Shown here: positions 17,396-27,168 of the stretch, one piece after another | How positions within the stretch are numbered: position 1 is the first letter of the stretch | How the letters are laid out: every line of letters starts with the position of its first letter | From: Streptomyces scabiei 87.22 | GTDB taxonomy: Bacteria > Actinomycetota > Actinomycetes > Streptomycetales > Streptomycetaceae | DNA length: 64,000 bases | Direction of reading: 5' to 3' | NCBI RefSeq assembly: GCF_000091305.1 | Contig: NC_013929.1 | Location: forward strand, 1,860,001-1,924,000 | Made by a program: the position numbers and the translations under genes | Notes under the pieces: generated by a model | Databases searched by the model: none | Seen by the model: only the letters and a program-made list of their open reading frames with translations | Told to the model about the DNA's origin: nothing

Positions 17396-18291
17396 GAGGG
17401 GCTCCCGGGACGGTCGGTGCGGGTCGTGCCGTGGCGGCGGCCGAGGGACCGTTCGAGGAACGCGAGGGACTGCTCGGCGAAGTGGGGGCCGGCGTGGGAG
17501 TGGCGGGGCAGTTCGACGACGGTCAGGGCTCGGTAGCCGACGGCGGCCAGGGCCGCGAGGACGGGCGGGAAGTCGATCTCGCCCTCGCCGAGGGGCAGGT
17601 GTTCGTGGACGCCGCGGCGCATGTCCTCGATCTGGACGTGGCGGAGCCAGGGCGCGGCGGCGCGGACACAGTCGGCGGGAGGGAGGGGTTCGAGGCACTG
17701 GCAGTGGCCGATGTCGAGGGTCAGGCCGAGGGCGGCGGGGCTGTCCAGGGCCTCGCGCAGGCGGTGGAAGTCCGCGAGCGTGGCGAGGAGATGGCCGGGT
17801 TCGGGCTCGATGGCGAGGGGGACGCCGGCGGCGGTGGCCGCGTCGAGGACGGGGGCGAGCGCGTCGGGCAGCCGCTTCCAGGCGGTGTCCTCGTCCGTGC
17901 CGGGCGGGGTGACTCCGCTGAAGCAGTGCACGGCGTGGGCGCCGAGGTCGGCGGCGACCCGTACGGCACGGAGCAGCAGGTCGGTGCGGCGGGCGCGGTC
18001 GTCGGGGTCGGCGTCCAGCAGCGTCGGGCCGTGTTTGCGGCGGGGGTCGAGCACATAGCGGGCGCCGGTCTCCACGGTGACGGTCAGGCCGAGGGCGTCC
18101 AGCCTGCGGGCGAGGCGGCGGATGCGGGCGGCGAGGCCGGGGGCGAGCGGGTCGAGGTGCATGTGGTCGAGCGTGAGTCCGACGCCGTCGTAGCCGAGGT
18201 CGGCGAGGAGGGCGAGGGCGTCGTCGAGCCGGAGGTCGGCGAGGCCGTTGGTGCCGTAGCCGAAGGACAGGGGGATCTCGTGCCGGCTCAT
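17392..18291 (-). CDS. TIM-barrel sugar isomerase-like protein of the ebo-type operon
   Basis: 299 residues, ATG at 18291 overlapping the previous stop by four bases. Xylose-isomerase/AP-endonuclease-2 fold: LSFGYGTNGLADLRL, GYDGVGLTLDHMHL, AIEPEPGHLLATL, LGLTLDIGHCQCL, LRHVQIEDMRRGVHEHLPLGEGEIDF and VVELPRHSH. The Glu, Asp, His and Glu positions needed for a divalent metal are kept. It is a second barrel in the operon besides EboE, which suggests consecutive steps on a polyol or sugar-like metabolite. The substrate is unknown. Confidence 0.75.
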   Translation of the reverse strand: MSRHEIPLSFGYGTNGLADLRLDDALALLADLGYDGVGLTLDHMHLDPLAPGLAARIRRLARRLDALGLTVTVETGARYVLDPRRKHGPTLLDADPDDRARRTDLLLRAVRVAADLGAHAVHCFSGVTPPGTDEDTAWKRLPDALAPVLDAATAAGVPLAIEPEPGHLLATLADFHRLREALDSPAALGLTLDIGHCQCLEPLPPADCVRAAAPWLRHVQIEDMRRGVHEHLPLGEGEIDFPPVLAALAAVGYRALTVVELPRHSHAGPHFAEQSLAFLERSLGRRHGTTRTDRPGSPS

Positions 18292-19448
18292 CGCGTCTCC
18301 CCGCGCGGCTCTGCCGCACGCCCCGGTGCCGTCCGCAGGCGCTGCGCGAACCCCGCCAGGGCCGCGTACTGCTCCCCCAGTGCCGTCGGGGCCTCCCCCA
18401 CCGGGTCCTTGAAGTAGAAGCCCAGCTCGGCCAGGGGCCCGCTGAGGCCCGCCCGGTGGGCGGCTGCCAGGAGGCGGGCGAGGTCCAGGACCAGGGGGGC
18501 GGCGAGCGCGGAGTCACAGCCCTGCCAGGTGGTCTGGAGGACCATGCGGGTGCCGAGGAAGCCGTCGAAGGCGATGTGGTCCCAGGCGGTCTTCCAGTCG
18601 CCGAGGGCGGGGACGTCGTCGATGTGGGTCCGGCCCTCGGGGGTGGCGCCGAGGCTGTCGGTCAGGACGCGTTCCTTGCCGGCGTTCTTCGCGGCCGCGG
18701 CGGCCGGGTCGGCGAGGGCGGCGCCGTCGCCCCCGCCGAGGAGGTTGGTGCCGGACCAGGCCCGGACGGCCAGGGCCCGATGGGCGAACATCGGGCCGAG
18801 GACGGACCGCAGCAGGGTCTGGCCGGTCTTGCCGTCGCGGCCGGCGTGCGGGAGGCCGCAGGAGTCGGCGAGGGGGGCGAGCACCGGGTGGTGGAGGCCG
18901 GTGGAGGGGGTGAAGTTGACGTAGGGGCAGCCCGCGCGGAGGGCGGCCGCGGCGTAGAGGGAGCTGGGCGGCAGGGCGGGGCCGGTGGGCGCGGATTCCG
19001 TGGAGGCGACGTTCACCACCACGGCCCGGGTCAGCCTCCGGCGTCGTACGAAGTCCTGGATGTCGGCGGCGTGGGAGGCGATCAGCTCGTCGGGGGTCCG
19101 GGTGTCGCCCGGGAGAGGTCCGCCGGGACGGATCTCGCCGTCGGCGGCGGCCAGTTCCGCTGCGACGGCCGCGGGCAGGCCGTGCGGCAGGACGCCGCCG
19201 GCCGCCAGGGCCTCGGCCCGTTTGGGCAGGGGGCAGTCGACGGTGTCGTGGCCGCCGAAGACGAGGGCGGTGAGCGGGGGGAGGCCCGCGTCGGCGAAGA
19301 GAGCGGTCTCGGTGACCATGCCCGTCGGGGCGTGCAGGCCCGCGGTGACGGCCGCGCAGCCCGCGACGACGGTGGTGGCGACGGAACCCCGTGCCCCGAT
19401 CAGCCAGACGCCGACGCTCGGTGGGGTGACGGACACGGACGCGGACAT
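18288..19448 (-). CDS. Myo-inositol-1-phosphate synthase-like enzyme
   Basis: 386 residues; ATG at 19448 with GGAGG upstream. An N-terminal Rossmann motif GVWLIGARGSVATTVVAG binds NAD. The central part has VVVNVASTES, YVNFTPSTG, GRDGKTGQTLLRSVLGPMFAHR and WSGTNLLGGGDGAAL, hallmarks of the Ino1 family. The C-terminal half has HIAFDGFLGTRMVLQTTWQGCDSALAAPLVLDLARL. The family converts glucose 6-phosphate to inositol 1-phosphate, but this is a diverged branch. It heads a fully overlapping operon with ebo-like genes, so a cyclitol-type metabolite may be the product handled downstream. Confidence 0.8.
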   Translation of the reverse strand: MSASVSVTPPSVGVWLIGARGSVATTVVAGCAAVTAGLHAPTGMVTETALFADAGLPPLTALVFGGHDTVDCPLPKRAEALAAGGVLPHGLPAAVAAELAAADGEIRPGGPLPGDTRTPDELIASHAADIQDFVRRRRLTRAVVVNVASTESAPTGPALPPSSLYAAAALRAGCPYVNFTPSTGLHHPVLAPLADSCGLPHAGRDGKTGQTLLRSVLGPMFAHRALAVRAWSGTNLLGGGDGAALADPAAAAAKNAGKERVLTDSLGATPEGRTHIDDVPALGDWKTAWDHIAFDGFLGTRMVLQTTWQGCDSALAAPLVLDLARLLAAAHRAGLSGPLAELGFYFKDPVGEAPTALGEQYAALAGFAQRLRTAPGRAAEPRGETR

Positions 19449-19528
19449 GGGCAGCCTCCTCGTCGGGCCAGGGGTGGGAAGGGCCGGGAACCCTCCGTGG
19501 GAGTGGAGGGAGGGGGAAGGGCGGGCGA

Positions 19529-19566
19529 GACGGCGGGCGGGGGTCCGGCGTCCCCCGCCCGCCGTC
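19529..19566 (-). terminator. Terminator after the ThuA-DUF1080 gene
   Basis: Perfect 15-base arms (19529-19543 and 19552-19566) with an 8-base loop directly after the leftward stop at 19569. It separates the sugar-dehydrogenase pair from the ebo-like operon. Confidence 0.8.
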
Positions 19567-19568
19567 GC

Positions 19569-20954
19569 TCAGTCGCCCGGCGGCGCGTCCGCCCGGCCGG
19601 CGGCCCGTGCGGGCAGTTCCTTGATCCGGATGTCACGGAAGGACACCCGGTCGCCGGCCCCGTGGTTCTGGATGCCGAGGTGGCCGTCGCGCAGGCTCCG
19701 TACCGGATCGCGGTTGGTGAACTGGTTGATCCGCACGCCGTTGAGATAGACGCGCAGGCGCTCGCCCTCCACGCGGATCTCGTACGTGTTCCACTCCCCC
19801 GGCGGGTTCAGGGCGCGGTCGCGCTTCCTGAGGTCGGCGGAGCGGAAGCCGTAGACGGACCCGGTGGTTCTCTCGGGCACGTCGGTGGCGTCGATCTGGA
19901 TCTCGTAGCCGTTGTTCACCGCGGACCAGGGGTCGTCCGAGGGCGGGAAGCCCACGAACACCCCGGAGTTGTCGTCGCCCGAGGCGCCGGACATCCTCCA
20001 GTCCAGCTTCAGGGAGTACGAACCGAAGCTGCGGCCGGCGTACCAGAGCATCCCCATCCCGCCGGACGAGGTGATCGAGCCGTCGCCGGACAGGGTGAAC
20101 GAGCCCGGTCCCGCCTGGCGCCAGCCGTCCAGGGACGTTCCGTCGAACAGCGGCCGGTAGCCGTTCTCCGGACGGCAGTCGGCCCGGACCTCGCCGATCG
20201 CCCACCGGATGCCGCCGAGCAGATGCTGCCGGAAGGCGGGTTCGGCGAAGGACTCCTTGGTGTGGCCGCCGCCGGTGTAGAAGGAGCGGCCCCCTTCGTA
20301 CTCCTGGCACCAGGCGATGGGATGGTCGCCGTTCATGGTGCCGCCGCTGTACGAGGACTCGTCGAGCGAGGCGAGGACGTGGGCCCGGTCCCGTGGATTG
20401 GAGCGGTAGTTGTACCACTCGTCCGTGCGGTTCCAGGTGGCGCCCAGCCCGGCGGTGGCCGGGTGGGCGTGGTCCTCGACCTCGACCGTCGCGGGCTGGA
20501 TCGCGGGGTGTCCCTGGAAGTACGCGCCCGCGAGTCCGCCGTAGAAGGCCCAGTCGTACTCGGTGTCGGCGGCCGCGTGGACCCCCACATAGGCGCCACC
20601 GCGTTCGATGTACCGCTCGAACGCGGACTGCTGGGCCGGGTCGAGGACGTCGCCCGTCGTCGAGAGGAACACCACGGCGTCGTAGCGCCGCAGGTTGCGC
20701 TTGGTGAAGGCGCCGGCGTCCTCCGTGGCGTCGACCGCGAAGCCGTGGGCCGCGCCCAGTTCCCGTACGGCCGTCACCCCCGCGGGGATCGAGTCGTGCC
20801 GGAAGCCGGCGGTCTTGGAGAAGACCAGGACGCGGCGTTCGTCCTCCTGGCCGCGGGAGCGGTCCGCCTCATCGGACACGGCCGGTCCCGCCACGCCTGC
20901 GATCAGCAGGGCCGCGCCGGCCAGCGCGGCCGGCAGTCGTCGGTTCCTCTGCAT
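19569..20954 (-). CDS. Secreted ThuA plus DUF1080 (3-keto-glycoside hydrolase-like) protein
   Basis: 461 residues with a Sec signal (RRLPAALAGAALLIAGVAGPAVS). Residues about 40-265 form a ThuA-like domain (VLVFSKTAGFRHDSI, GVHAAADTEYDW, GGGHTKES). Residues about 280-445 form a DUF1080 jelly roll (YRPLFDGTSLDGWRQ, NSGVFVGFP, NGYEIQIDA, GEWNTYEIRVEG). DUF1080 proteins include 3-keto-disaccharide hydrolases. This fits the nearby Gfo/Idh/MocA oxidoreductase and TIM-barrel isomerases, which in known pathways make and process 3-keto sugars. It starts 9 bases after the dehydrogenase stop, so the two are coupled. Confidence 0.8.
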   Translation of the reverse strand: MQRNRRLPAALAGAALLIAGVAGPAVSDEADRSRGQEDERRVLVFSKTAGFRHDSIPAGVTAVRELGAAHGFAVDATEDAGAFTKRNLRRYDAVVFLSTTGDVLDPAQQSAFERYIERGGAYVGVHAAADTEYDWAFYGGLAGAYFQGHPAIQPATVEVEDHAHPATAGLGATWNRTDEWYNYRSNPRDRAHVLASLDESSYSGGTMNGDHPIAWCQEYEGGRSFYTGGGHTKESFAEPAFRQHLLGGIRWAIGEVRADCRPENGYRPLFDGTSLDGWRQAGPGSFTLSGDGSITSSGGMGMLWYAGRSFGSYSLKLDWRMSGASGDDNSGVFVGFPPSDDPWSAVNNGYEIQIDATDVPERTTGSVYGFRSADLRKRDRALNPPGEWNTYEIRVEGERLRVYLNGVRINQFTNRDPVRSLRDGHLGIQNHGAGDRVSFRDIRIKELPARAAGRADAPPGD

Positions 20955-20963
20955 GGCGCCCCC

Positions 20964-23462
20964 TCACCGCTTCGTGAAGGTGAAGTCGTCCACGTCGAAC
21001 AGGCCGCCGGCGGAGCCGCCCTTGAACACCAGGTAGAGCGTGGTGCTGCCGCGCGGGCCCTTGGACAGGTCGGCCGTGACGTCCTTGAAGCTGTCCCAGC
21101 CGCCGGTCACCGGCACGGTGGCGCTGCCGAGGAGAGGACCGGTCGGTGATCCGGCACGGACCTCCAGCGTGCCGCCGGTGCCCCCGGAGGAGATCCGCGC
21201 GGTGAGCTTGGTGACGTCGGACAGGACGTACGGCTCGAAGGAGATCCAGTCGCCGTCGTCGATGTTCCCGACGGTCTTGCCGCCGTGGGCCGTGTCCTTG
21301 GACTGGACGGCGATGCCGGAGGAGTCGTTGTAGTGCTCGGCCTGGCGGTGGGTGGGCTGGACGACGTGCCGGTCGTGGGTGGTGAGCGGCTCCTGGCCGC
21401 CGCCTCCGCCGTCGGTGTACTCGGCGTCGAACACCCCGAAGATGTTGGCGTTCTCGTCGTGGCCGCCGTCGGCGCTGGTCTTGATGGTGCCGGTGCAGCC
21501 GTTGGCGGAGGTCACCGGGTGGCCGTGGCTGTCGTGGCCGAGGACGAAGGTGACCTTGACCTTGGCGCAGTCGATGGGGGTGCCGTCCTCCTTGTCGCGC
21601 ACCCGCACCTTGAACGGGACGGCGTCACCGAACGAGAACAGCTGACCGTCCTCGGGCAGGCGCAGCTCGACCTCGGGCGCGGTGTTGCCGACCACGATGC
21701 GTACGCTCGCGCTGCCGGTGCGGCCGGTGGAGTCCTTGGCGGTCAGGGTCGCCGTGTAGGTGCCGTTCGTCCGGTAGGTGTACCGGGGATTGGCGGCCGT
21801 GGAGGTGCCGCCGTCGCCGAAGTCCCAGCGGTAGGTGAGGGCGTCGCCGTCCTGGTCGGTGGTGCCCTCGGAGGAGAAGCGGACCCGCAGTCGCGCCTGG
21901 CCGGAGGTGCGGTCCGCTGCGGCGGCGGCTACCGGGGAGTGGCCGTCGGTGGCGTTCTCGATGCGGTACAGGGCCGAGTGCTCGTCGCCGCCGAACCAGG
22001 AGATGCCGTAGTCGAGGACGTAGAGCGCGCCGTCCGGGCCGAAGGCCATGTCCATGATCTGAGTGCCGGTCCACGGGACGTTGCTGATCGACTGCACGGT
22101 GCCGTCGGCGTCGCTGCTGATCCGCTTGATCCAGCGGCGGCCGAACTCACCGGCGAAGAAGTCGCCGTCGTAGGCCGCGGGGAACTTCACCGGGGAGTCG
22201 AGCGAGGCGTCGTAGTGGTAGACCGGTCCGCCCATGGGCGATTCCGAGCCGTCGCCGAACTCCGGGACGCTGGCCCCGTTGTAGGGGATCCAGGCGGGCT
22301 CGGCGGGGGGCAGGTCGGTCAGGCCGGTGTTGTTCGGCGAGGTGTTCTTCGGGGCCGAACAGTCGAAGGCCGCGCCCGAGGTGCGGGTGGCGAAGTCGTA
22401 GTCGACATAGGCGTCGTTCTTGCCGGTGCAGTACGGCCAGCCGAAGTTGCCCGGCTCGGTGACGCGGGCGAACTCGACCTGGCCGGCCGGGCCGCGCGCG
22501 GGGTTGGCGGCGCCCGCGTCGGGGCCGTACTCGCCGACGTAGAGGACGCCGGTCTTCTTGTCGACGCTGAAGCGGAACGGGTTGCGGAAGCCCATCGCGT
22601 AGATCTCGGGGCGGGTCTTCGCCGTGCCCGGCGCGAAGAGGTTGCCGTCGGGGACGGTGTAGGAGCCGTCGGCGCCGACCTTGATGCGCAGGATCTTGCC
22701 GCGCAGGTCGTTGGTGTTGCCGGAGGTGCGCTGGGCGTCGAAGGCCGGGTTGCGGTTGGCGCGCTCGTCGATGGGGGTGAAGCCGTCCGACTGGAACGGG
22801 TTGCTGTCGTCGCCCGTCGACAGGTACAGGTTGCCGGCCGCGTCGAAGTCGATGTCGCCGCCGACGTGGCAGCAGATGCCCCGGGAGGCGGGGACGTCGA
22901 GGACCTTCTTCTCGCTGGCCTTGTCGAGGGTGCCGTCGGTCTTCAGGACGAAGCGGGAGAGCCGGTTGACGCCGTCGAAGGGCGCGAAGTCGGCGGCGGT
23001 GCCGGTCTCGGGGGCGTCACCGGCCGGGGTGTTCAACGGGGGCGCGTAGTAGAGGTAGATGAAACGGTTGTCGGCGAAGCCCGGGTCGACGCCGATGCCC
23101 TGGAGGCCCTCCTCGTCGTGGCTGTACACGTCGAGCTTGCCGGCGAGCCTGGTGTTGCCCGCCGCGTCGGTCAGCCGCAGTTCGCCGTCGCGCGAGGTGT
23201 GCAGGACCGAGCGGTCGGGGAGGACGGCGAGCGACATGGGCTCGCCGACCTCCGGTTCGCCCTTGGCGAGGGTGACCTGCTGGAAGTCCTCGGCGGCGGC
23301 CTTCGGTGCGGCACCGGCCGCGCCCGCCGAGGGCGCGGTGAGCGAGAGCGAGGCGCCCGCGAGCAGCAGAGCGCTCAGCAGGGCGACCGGTCCGCGCAGA
23401 CCGCGGCGTCCTAAGGTGCGGGTGGCGCCGGTGGGGTGTCTGTTGTCGTCGTACGGGTGCAC
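20964..23462 (-). CDS. Secreted PQQ-type sugar (sorbosone/glucose) dehydrogenase with PKD and CBM6-like domains
   Basis: 832 residues from the GTG at 23462 (GGAGG upstream); long signal peptide to about residue 49. Residues 60-490 form the six-bladed propeller of soluble aldose-sugar dehydrogenases (EGLQGIGVDPGF, HVGGDIDFDAAGNLYLSTGD, RGKILRIKVG, EIYAMGFRNPFRF, VGEYGPD, PVYHYDA). A PKD domain follows (about 510-590, YRWDFGDGG), then a short beta module, then a C-terminal CBM6-like domain (QAEHYNDSSGIAVQSKD ... VDDFTF). It probably oxidises extracellular sugars while bound to polysaccharide. Whether PQQ is used in this organism is not visible here. Confidence 0.82.
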   Translation of the reverse strand: MHPYDDNRHPTGATRTLGRRGLRGPVALLSALLLAGASLSLTAPSAGAAGAAPKAAAEDFQQVTLAKGEPEVGEPMSLAVLPDRSVLHTSRDGELRLTDAAGNTRLAGKLDVYSHDEEGLQGIGVDPGFADNRFIYLYYAPPLNTPAGDAPETGTAADFAPFDGVNRLSRFVLKTDGTLDKASEKKVLDVPASRGICCHVGGDIDFDAAGNLYLSTGDDSNPFQSDGFTPIDERANRNPAFDAQRTSGNTNDLRGKILRIKVGADGSYTVPDGNLFAPGTAKTRPEIYAMGFRNPFRFSVDKKTGVLYVGEYGPDAGAANPARGPAGQVEFARVTEPGNFGWPYCTGKNDAYVDYDFATRTSGAAFDCSAPKNTSPNNTGLTDLPPAEPAWIPYNGASVPEFGDGSESPMGGPVYHYDASLDSPVKFPAAYDGDFFAGEFGRRWIKRISSDADGTVQSISNVPWTGTQIMDMAFGPDGALYVLDYGISWFGGDEHSALYRIENATDGHSPVAAAAADRTSGQARLRVRFSSEGTTDQDGDALTYRWDFGDGGTSTAANPRYTYRTNGTYTATLTAKDSTGRTGSASVRIVVGNTAPEVELRLPEDGQLFSFGDAVPFKVRVRDKEDGTPIDCAKVKVTFVLGHDSHGHPVTSANGCTGTIKTSADGGHDENANIFGVFDAEYTDGGGGGQEPLTTHDRHVVQPTHRQAEHYNDSSGIAVQSKDTAHGGKTVGNIDDGDWISFEPYVLSDVTKLTARISSGGTGGTLEVRAGSPTGPLLGSATVPVTGGWDSFKDVTADLSKGPRGSTTLYLVFKGGSAGGLFDVDDFTFTKR

Positions 23463-23518
23463 GAAATGCCTCCAGAGTGGGGCTGGTCGTACGGAGGTGT
23501 ACGGGTGTGTGCGGTACG

Positions 23519-23540
23519 CCGGGGTGCGCCGTCACCCCGG
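23519..23540 (-). terminator. Short hairpin, probably the original terminator of the isomerase operon
   Basis: CCGGGGTG-N6-CACCCCGG. It lies just beyond the MITE, on the side away from the leftward isomerase gene that ends at 23720. Before the MITE entered it would have been about 15 bases from the CTAG site at the stop codon. Confidence 0.5.
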
Positions 23541-23558
23541 AGGACGGGAGGGCGCTAG

Positions 23559-23719
23559 GGTCCTTCTGACGGATCTCCGTGGGAGAAGGAGCGGCGTTCG
23601 GTGCGTGCTCTCGGCGTGCCGGGCGGAAGACCTCGTACTGGACGTACTTGGGCTTTCGCCCGGTGCGGCGAGAGGGCGTGCCGGGCGTCGCGACGCCGCG
23701 GAGATCCGTCAGAAGGGCC
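23559..23719. mobile_element. 161-bp MITE with 21-base inverted ends and CTAG duplication
   Basis: Terminal inverted repeats 23559-23579 and 23699-23719 match at 20 of 21 positions (they begin GG(T/C)CCTTCTGACGG). CTAG flanks both sides (23555-23558 and 23720-23723), a 4-base target duplication. No transposase is encoded. The ends differ from those of the IS at 12561, so it would be mobilised by another IS5-type transposase. The right CTAG supplies the TAG stop of the isomerase gene. Confidence 0.85.
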
Positions 23720-24724
<1,005 letters not shown>

Positions 24725-24736
24725 GTCCGGGTCTCC

Positions 24737-26017
24737 TCAGACCGAGGTGGGGGTGTGGGTCGGCGTGTAGACGGAGTTCTTCTCGGCGCTCTCCTCGACC
24801 GCCGCGAGCACGCGCTGCACCTGGAGCCCGTCGGCGAAGGACGGCTCGGGCCGGCGGCCCTCGGCGACGGCGTGGACCAGGTCGCGGACCTGGTGGACGA
24901 AGGTGTGCTCGTAGCCGAGGCCGTGGCCCGGCGGCCACCAGGCGTCCAGGTAGGGGTGGTCGGGCTCGGTGACGAGGATGCGGCGGAAGCCCGCGTGGGC
25001 GGCCGGTTCGGTGTGGTCGTGGTAGGCCAGCTCGTTGAGGCGTTCCAGGTCGAAGGCCAACGAGCCGCGCTCGCCGTTCAGTTCGATGCGCAGGGCGTTC
25101 TTGCGGCCGGTGGCGAAGCGGGTGGCCTCGAAGGAGGCGAGGGCGCCGGAGGCGAAGCGGCCGGTGAACAGGGCCGCGTCGTCGACGGTGACCGCTCCCC
25201 GGCCCGCCCCGGCGCCGGTGGCGGCGAGGCCGGCGGACGCGCCGGCGGGCAGGGGCCGTTCGCGGACGAAGGTCTCCATCAGCGCGGACACGCCGGCCAG
25301 GGGCTCGCCGGCCATGTACTGCGCGAGGTCGACGATGTGGGCGCCCAGGTCGCCGAGCGCCCCGGAGCCGGCGGACTCCTTGCGCAGCCGCCAGGTGAGG
25401 GGGAACTCCGGGTCCACGAGCCAGTCCTGAAGGTACGTCACCCGCACATGCCGCAGGGTTCCCAGCCGGCCCTCGGCGACCATGCGGCGGGCGAGCGCGG
25501 CGGCGGGCACCCGGCGGTAGTTGAAGCCCACCATGGCGAACTGGCCACGTCCGTACGCCTCTTCGGCCGCCGCGGCCATCTGCTCGGCCTCCGCGACGGT
25601 GTTGGCCAGGGGCTTCTCGCAGAGCACGTGCTTGCCCGCGGCCAGGGCGGCGAGGGCGATCTCGGCGTGGCTGTCGCCGGGGGTGCAGATGTCGACCAGG
25701 TCGATGTCGTCCCGGGCGATCAGCTCCCGCCAGTCGGTCTCCGTCGTCGCCCACCCGTGCCGGTCCGCCATGGTCCGCACCGCGTCGCCGTCCCGCCCGC
25801 ACACGGCGGCCAGCACGGGGCCGAGCGGCAGGTCGAAGACCCGCCCCGCCGTGCGCCAGCCCTGGGAGTGGGCGGCCCCCATGAAGGCGTAGCCGACCAT
25901 GCCGACGCGCAGCACCGGTCTGCCGTCCTTGCCGGCGGGCGCGTGCGCGTCCGCGCCGGGCGCCGGCGCTCCTGACTCCTCCGCCTCGGCCTGGTCGGGC
26001 TGCTGCGGCTGTCCCAT
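24737..26017 (-). CDS. Gfo/Idh/MocA-family NAD(P)-dependent sugar oxidoreductase
   Basis: 426 residues from the ATG at 26017 (GAGGAGGACC upstream). A low-complexity head of about 35 residues precedes the Rossmann domain (LRVGMVGYAFMGAAHSQGW). The key Lys is in CEKPLANTVAEAEQ and the substrate domain includes SGALGDLGAHIVDLAQYM, with Asp and His in the expected place. Likely oxidises or reduces a sugar or polyol taken up by the adjacent ABC transporter. It sits between the binding-protein gene and the isomerase gene on the same strand. Confidence 0.85.
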   Translation of the reverse strand: MGQPQQPDQAEAEESGAPAPGADAHAPAGKDGRPVLRVGMVGYAFMGAAHSQGWRTAGRVFDLPLGPVLAAVCGRDGDAVRTMADRHGWATTETDWRELIARDDIDLVDICTPGDSHAEIALAALAAGKHVLCEKPLANTVAEAEQMAAAAEEAYGRGQFAMVGFNYRRVPAAALARRMVAEGRLGTLRHVRVTYLQDWLVDPEFPLTWRLRKESAGSGALGDLGAHIVDLAQYMAGEPLAGVSALMETFVRERPLPAGASAGLAATGAGAGRGAVTVDDAALFTGRFASGALASFEATRFATGRKNALRIELNGERGSLAFDLERLNELAYHDHTEPAAHAGFRRILVTEPDHPYLDAWWPPGHGLGYEHTFVHQVRDLVHAVAEGRRPEPSFADGLQVQRVLAAVEESAEKNSVYTPTHTPTSV

Positions 26018-26094
26018 GCGTAGGTCCTCCTCGTCGTCGCGGCGCGGTGCGGGGTGGGGCCCGGCCGTGGGCCGGGCCCCTTCGGCAGGTCCCG

Positions 26095-27132
26095 TCACTT
26101 GAAGCCGGTGGACATGTACTGGTCGACGTTGGCCTTGTCGACGACGGCCGAGTAGAGGGTCAGCGAGGACGGGATCTCGAACTCGGCGAGGCCACCGACA
26201 CCCTTGCCCTGGCCGAGGGCGCGGGCGAGGTCGATCGCGGAGGCGGCCATGGTCGGCGGGTAGAGGACGGTGGCCTTCAGCACCCCGTCGTCCTTCTTGA
26301 TCGCCTGGAACGCGGAGAGCGCGCCCGCGCCGCCGACCATCAGGAAGCCGTCGCGCCCGGCCTGCTCGATGGCGCGCAGGGCGCCTACGCCCTGGTCGTC
26401 GTCGTGGTTCCACAGGGCGTCGAACTTCGACTGCGCCTGCAGCAGTTGGGCCATCTTGGCCTGGCCCGACTCGACCGTGAACTCGGCGGCCTGGCGGGCC
26501 ACCTTCTTGATGTTCGGGTAGTTCTTCAGCGCGTCGTCGAAGCCCTGGGTGCGCTGCTTGGTCAGCTCCAGGTTGTCGAGGCCGGCCAGCTCGATGACCC
26601 GGGCGTCTCCCTTGTCCTTGAGCTGCTCGCCGATGTAGGTCCCGGCGTTGAGCCCCATGCCGTAGTTGTCGCCGCCGATCCAGCAGCGGTACGCCTGGGG
26701 GGAGTTGAAGATCCGGTCGAGGTTGACGACGGGGATGCCGGCCCGCATCGCCTTCAGGCCGACCTGGGTGAGGGCCTTGCCGTCGGCGGGCAGGATCACC
26801 AGCACGTCGACCTTCTTGTTGATGAGGGTCTCGATCTGCCCGATCTGCTGGGCCGTGTCGTTGGAGCCCTCGGTGATCTCCAGGGTGACGTCCTCGTACC
26901 GCTCGGCGCGGCTCTTGGCGTTCTGGTTGATCGCGTTGAGCCAGCCGTGGTCGGCCTGGGGTCCGGCGAAGCCGATGGTGACGGCCTTGCCGGGCTTGTC
27001 GTCGGCGGCCGGCTGTTTGTCGGCGGCCGGGTCGTCCTTGGGTTCGTTGCTGGTGCAACCGGCGAGGACGGCGCCGGCCGAGACGGCGGCGGTTCCGAAG
27101 AGCAGTCTTCTGCGGCTGGTGATGTCTGGCAT
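26095..27132 (-). CDS. Sugar ABC transporter substrate-binding lipoprotein
   Basis: 345 residues. The N-terminus combines a Tat-like RRR motif with a lipobox (AVLAGC), so it is a lipoprotein on the outer face of the membrane. The remainder is a periplasmic-binding-protein-4 fold of the RbsB type: TIGFAGPQADHGWLNAINQNAKSRA, DTAQQIGQIETLINKKVDVLVILPADGKAL, GIPVVNLDR, IELAGLDN and LWNHDDDQG. It should capture a sugar (ribose, xylose, inositol or a similar ligand) for the permease and ATPase encoded next. The ligand cannot be read from sequence. Confidence 0.88.
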   Translation of the reverse strand: MPDITSRRRLLFGTAAVSAGAVLAGCTSNEPKDDPAADKQPAADDKPGKAVTIGFAGPQADHGWLNAINQNAKSRAERYEDVTLEITEGSNDTAQQIGQIETLINKKVDVLVILPADGKALTQVGLKAMRAGIPVVNLDRIFNSPQAYRCWIGGDNYGMGLNAGTYIGEQLKDKGDARVIELAGLDNLELTKQRTQGFDDALKNYPNIKKVARQAAEFTVESGQAKMAQLLQAQSKFDALWNHDDDQGVGALRAIEQAGRDGFLMVGGAGALSAFQAIKKDDGVLKATVLYPPTMAASAIDLARALGQGKGVGGLAEFEIPSSLTLYSAVVDKANVDQYMSTGFK

Positions 27133-27168
27133 GGCGGTGGACCTTTCCCGTGTCGGCTCTTCGGTGTC

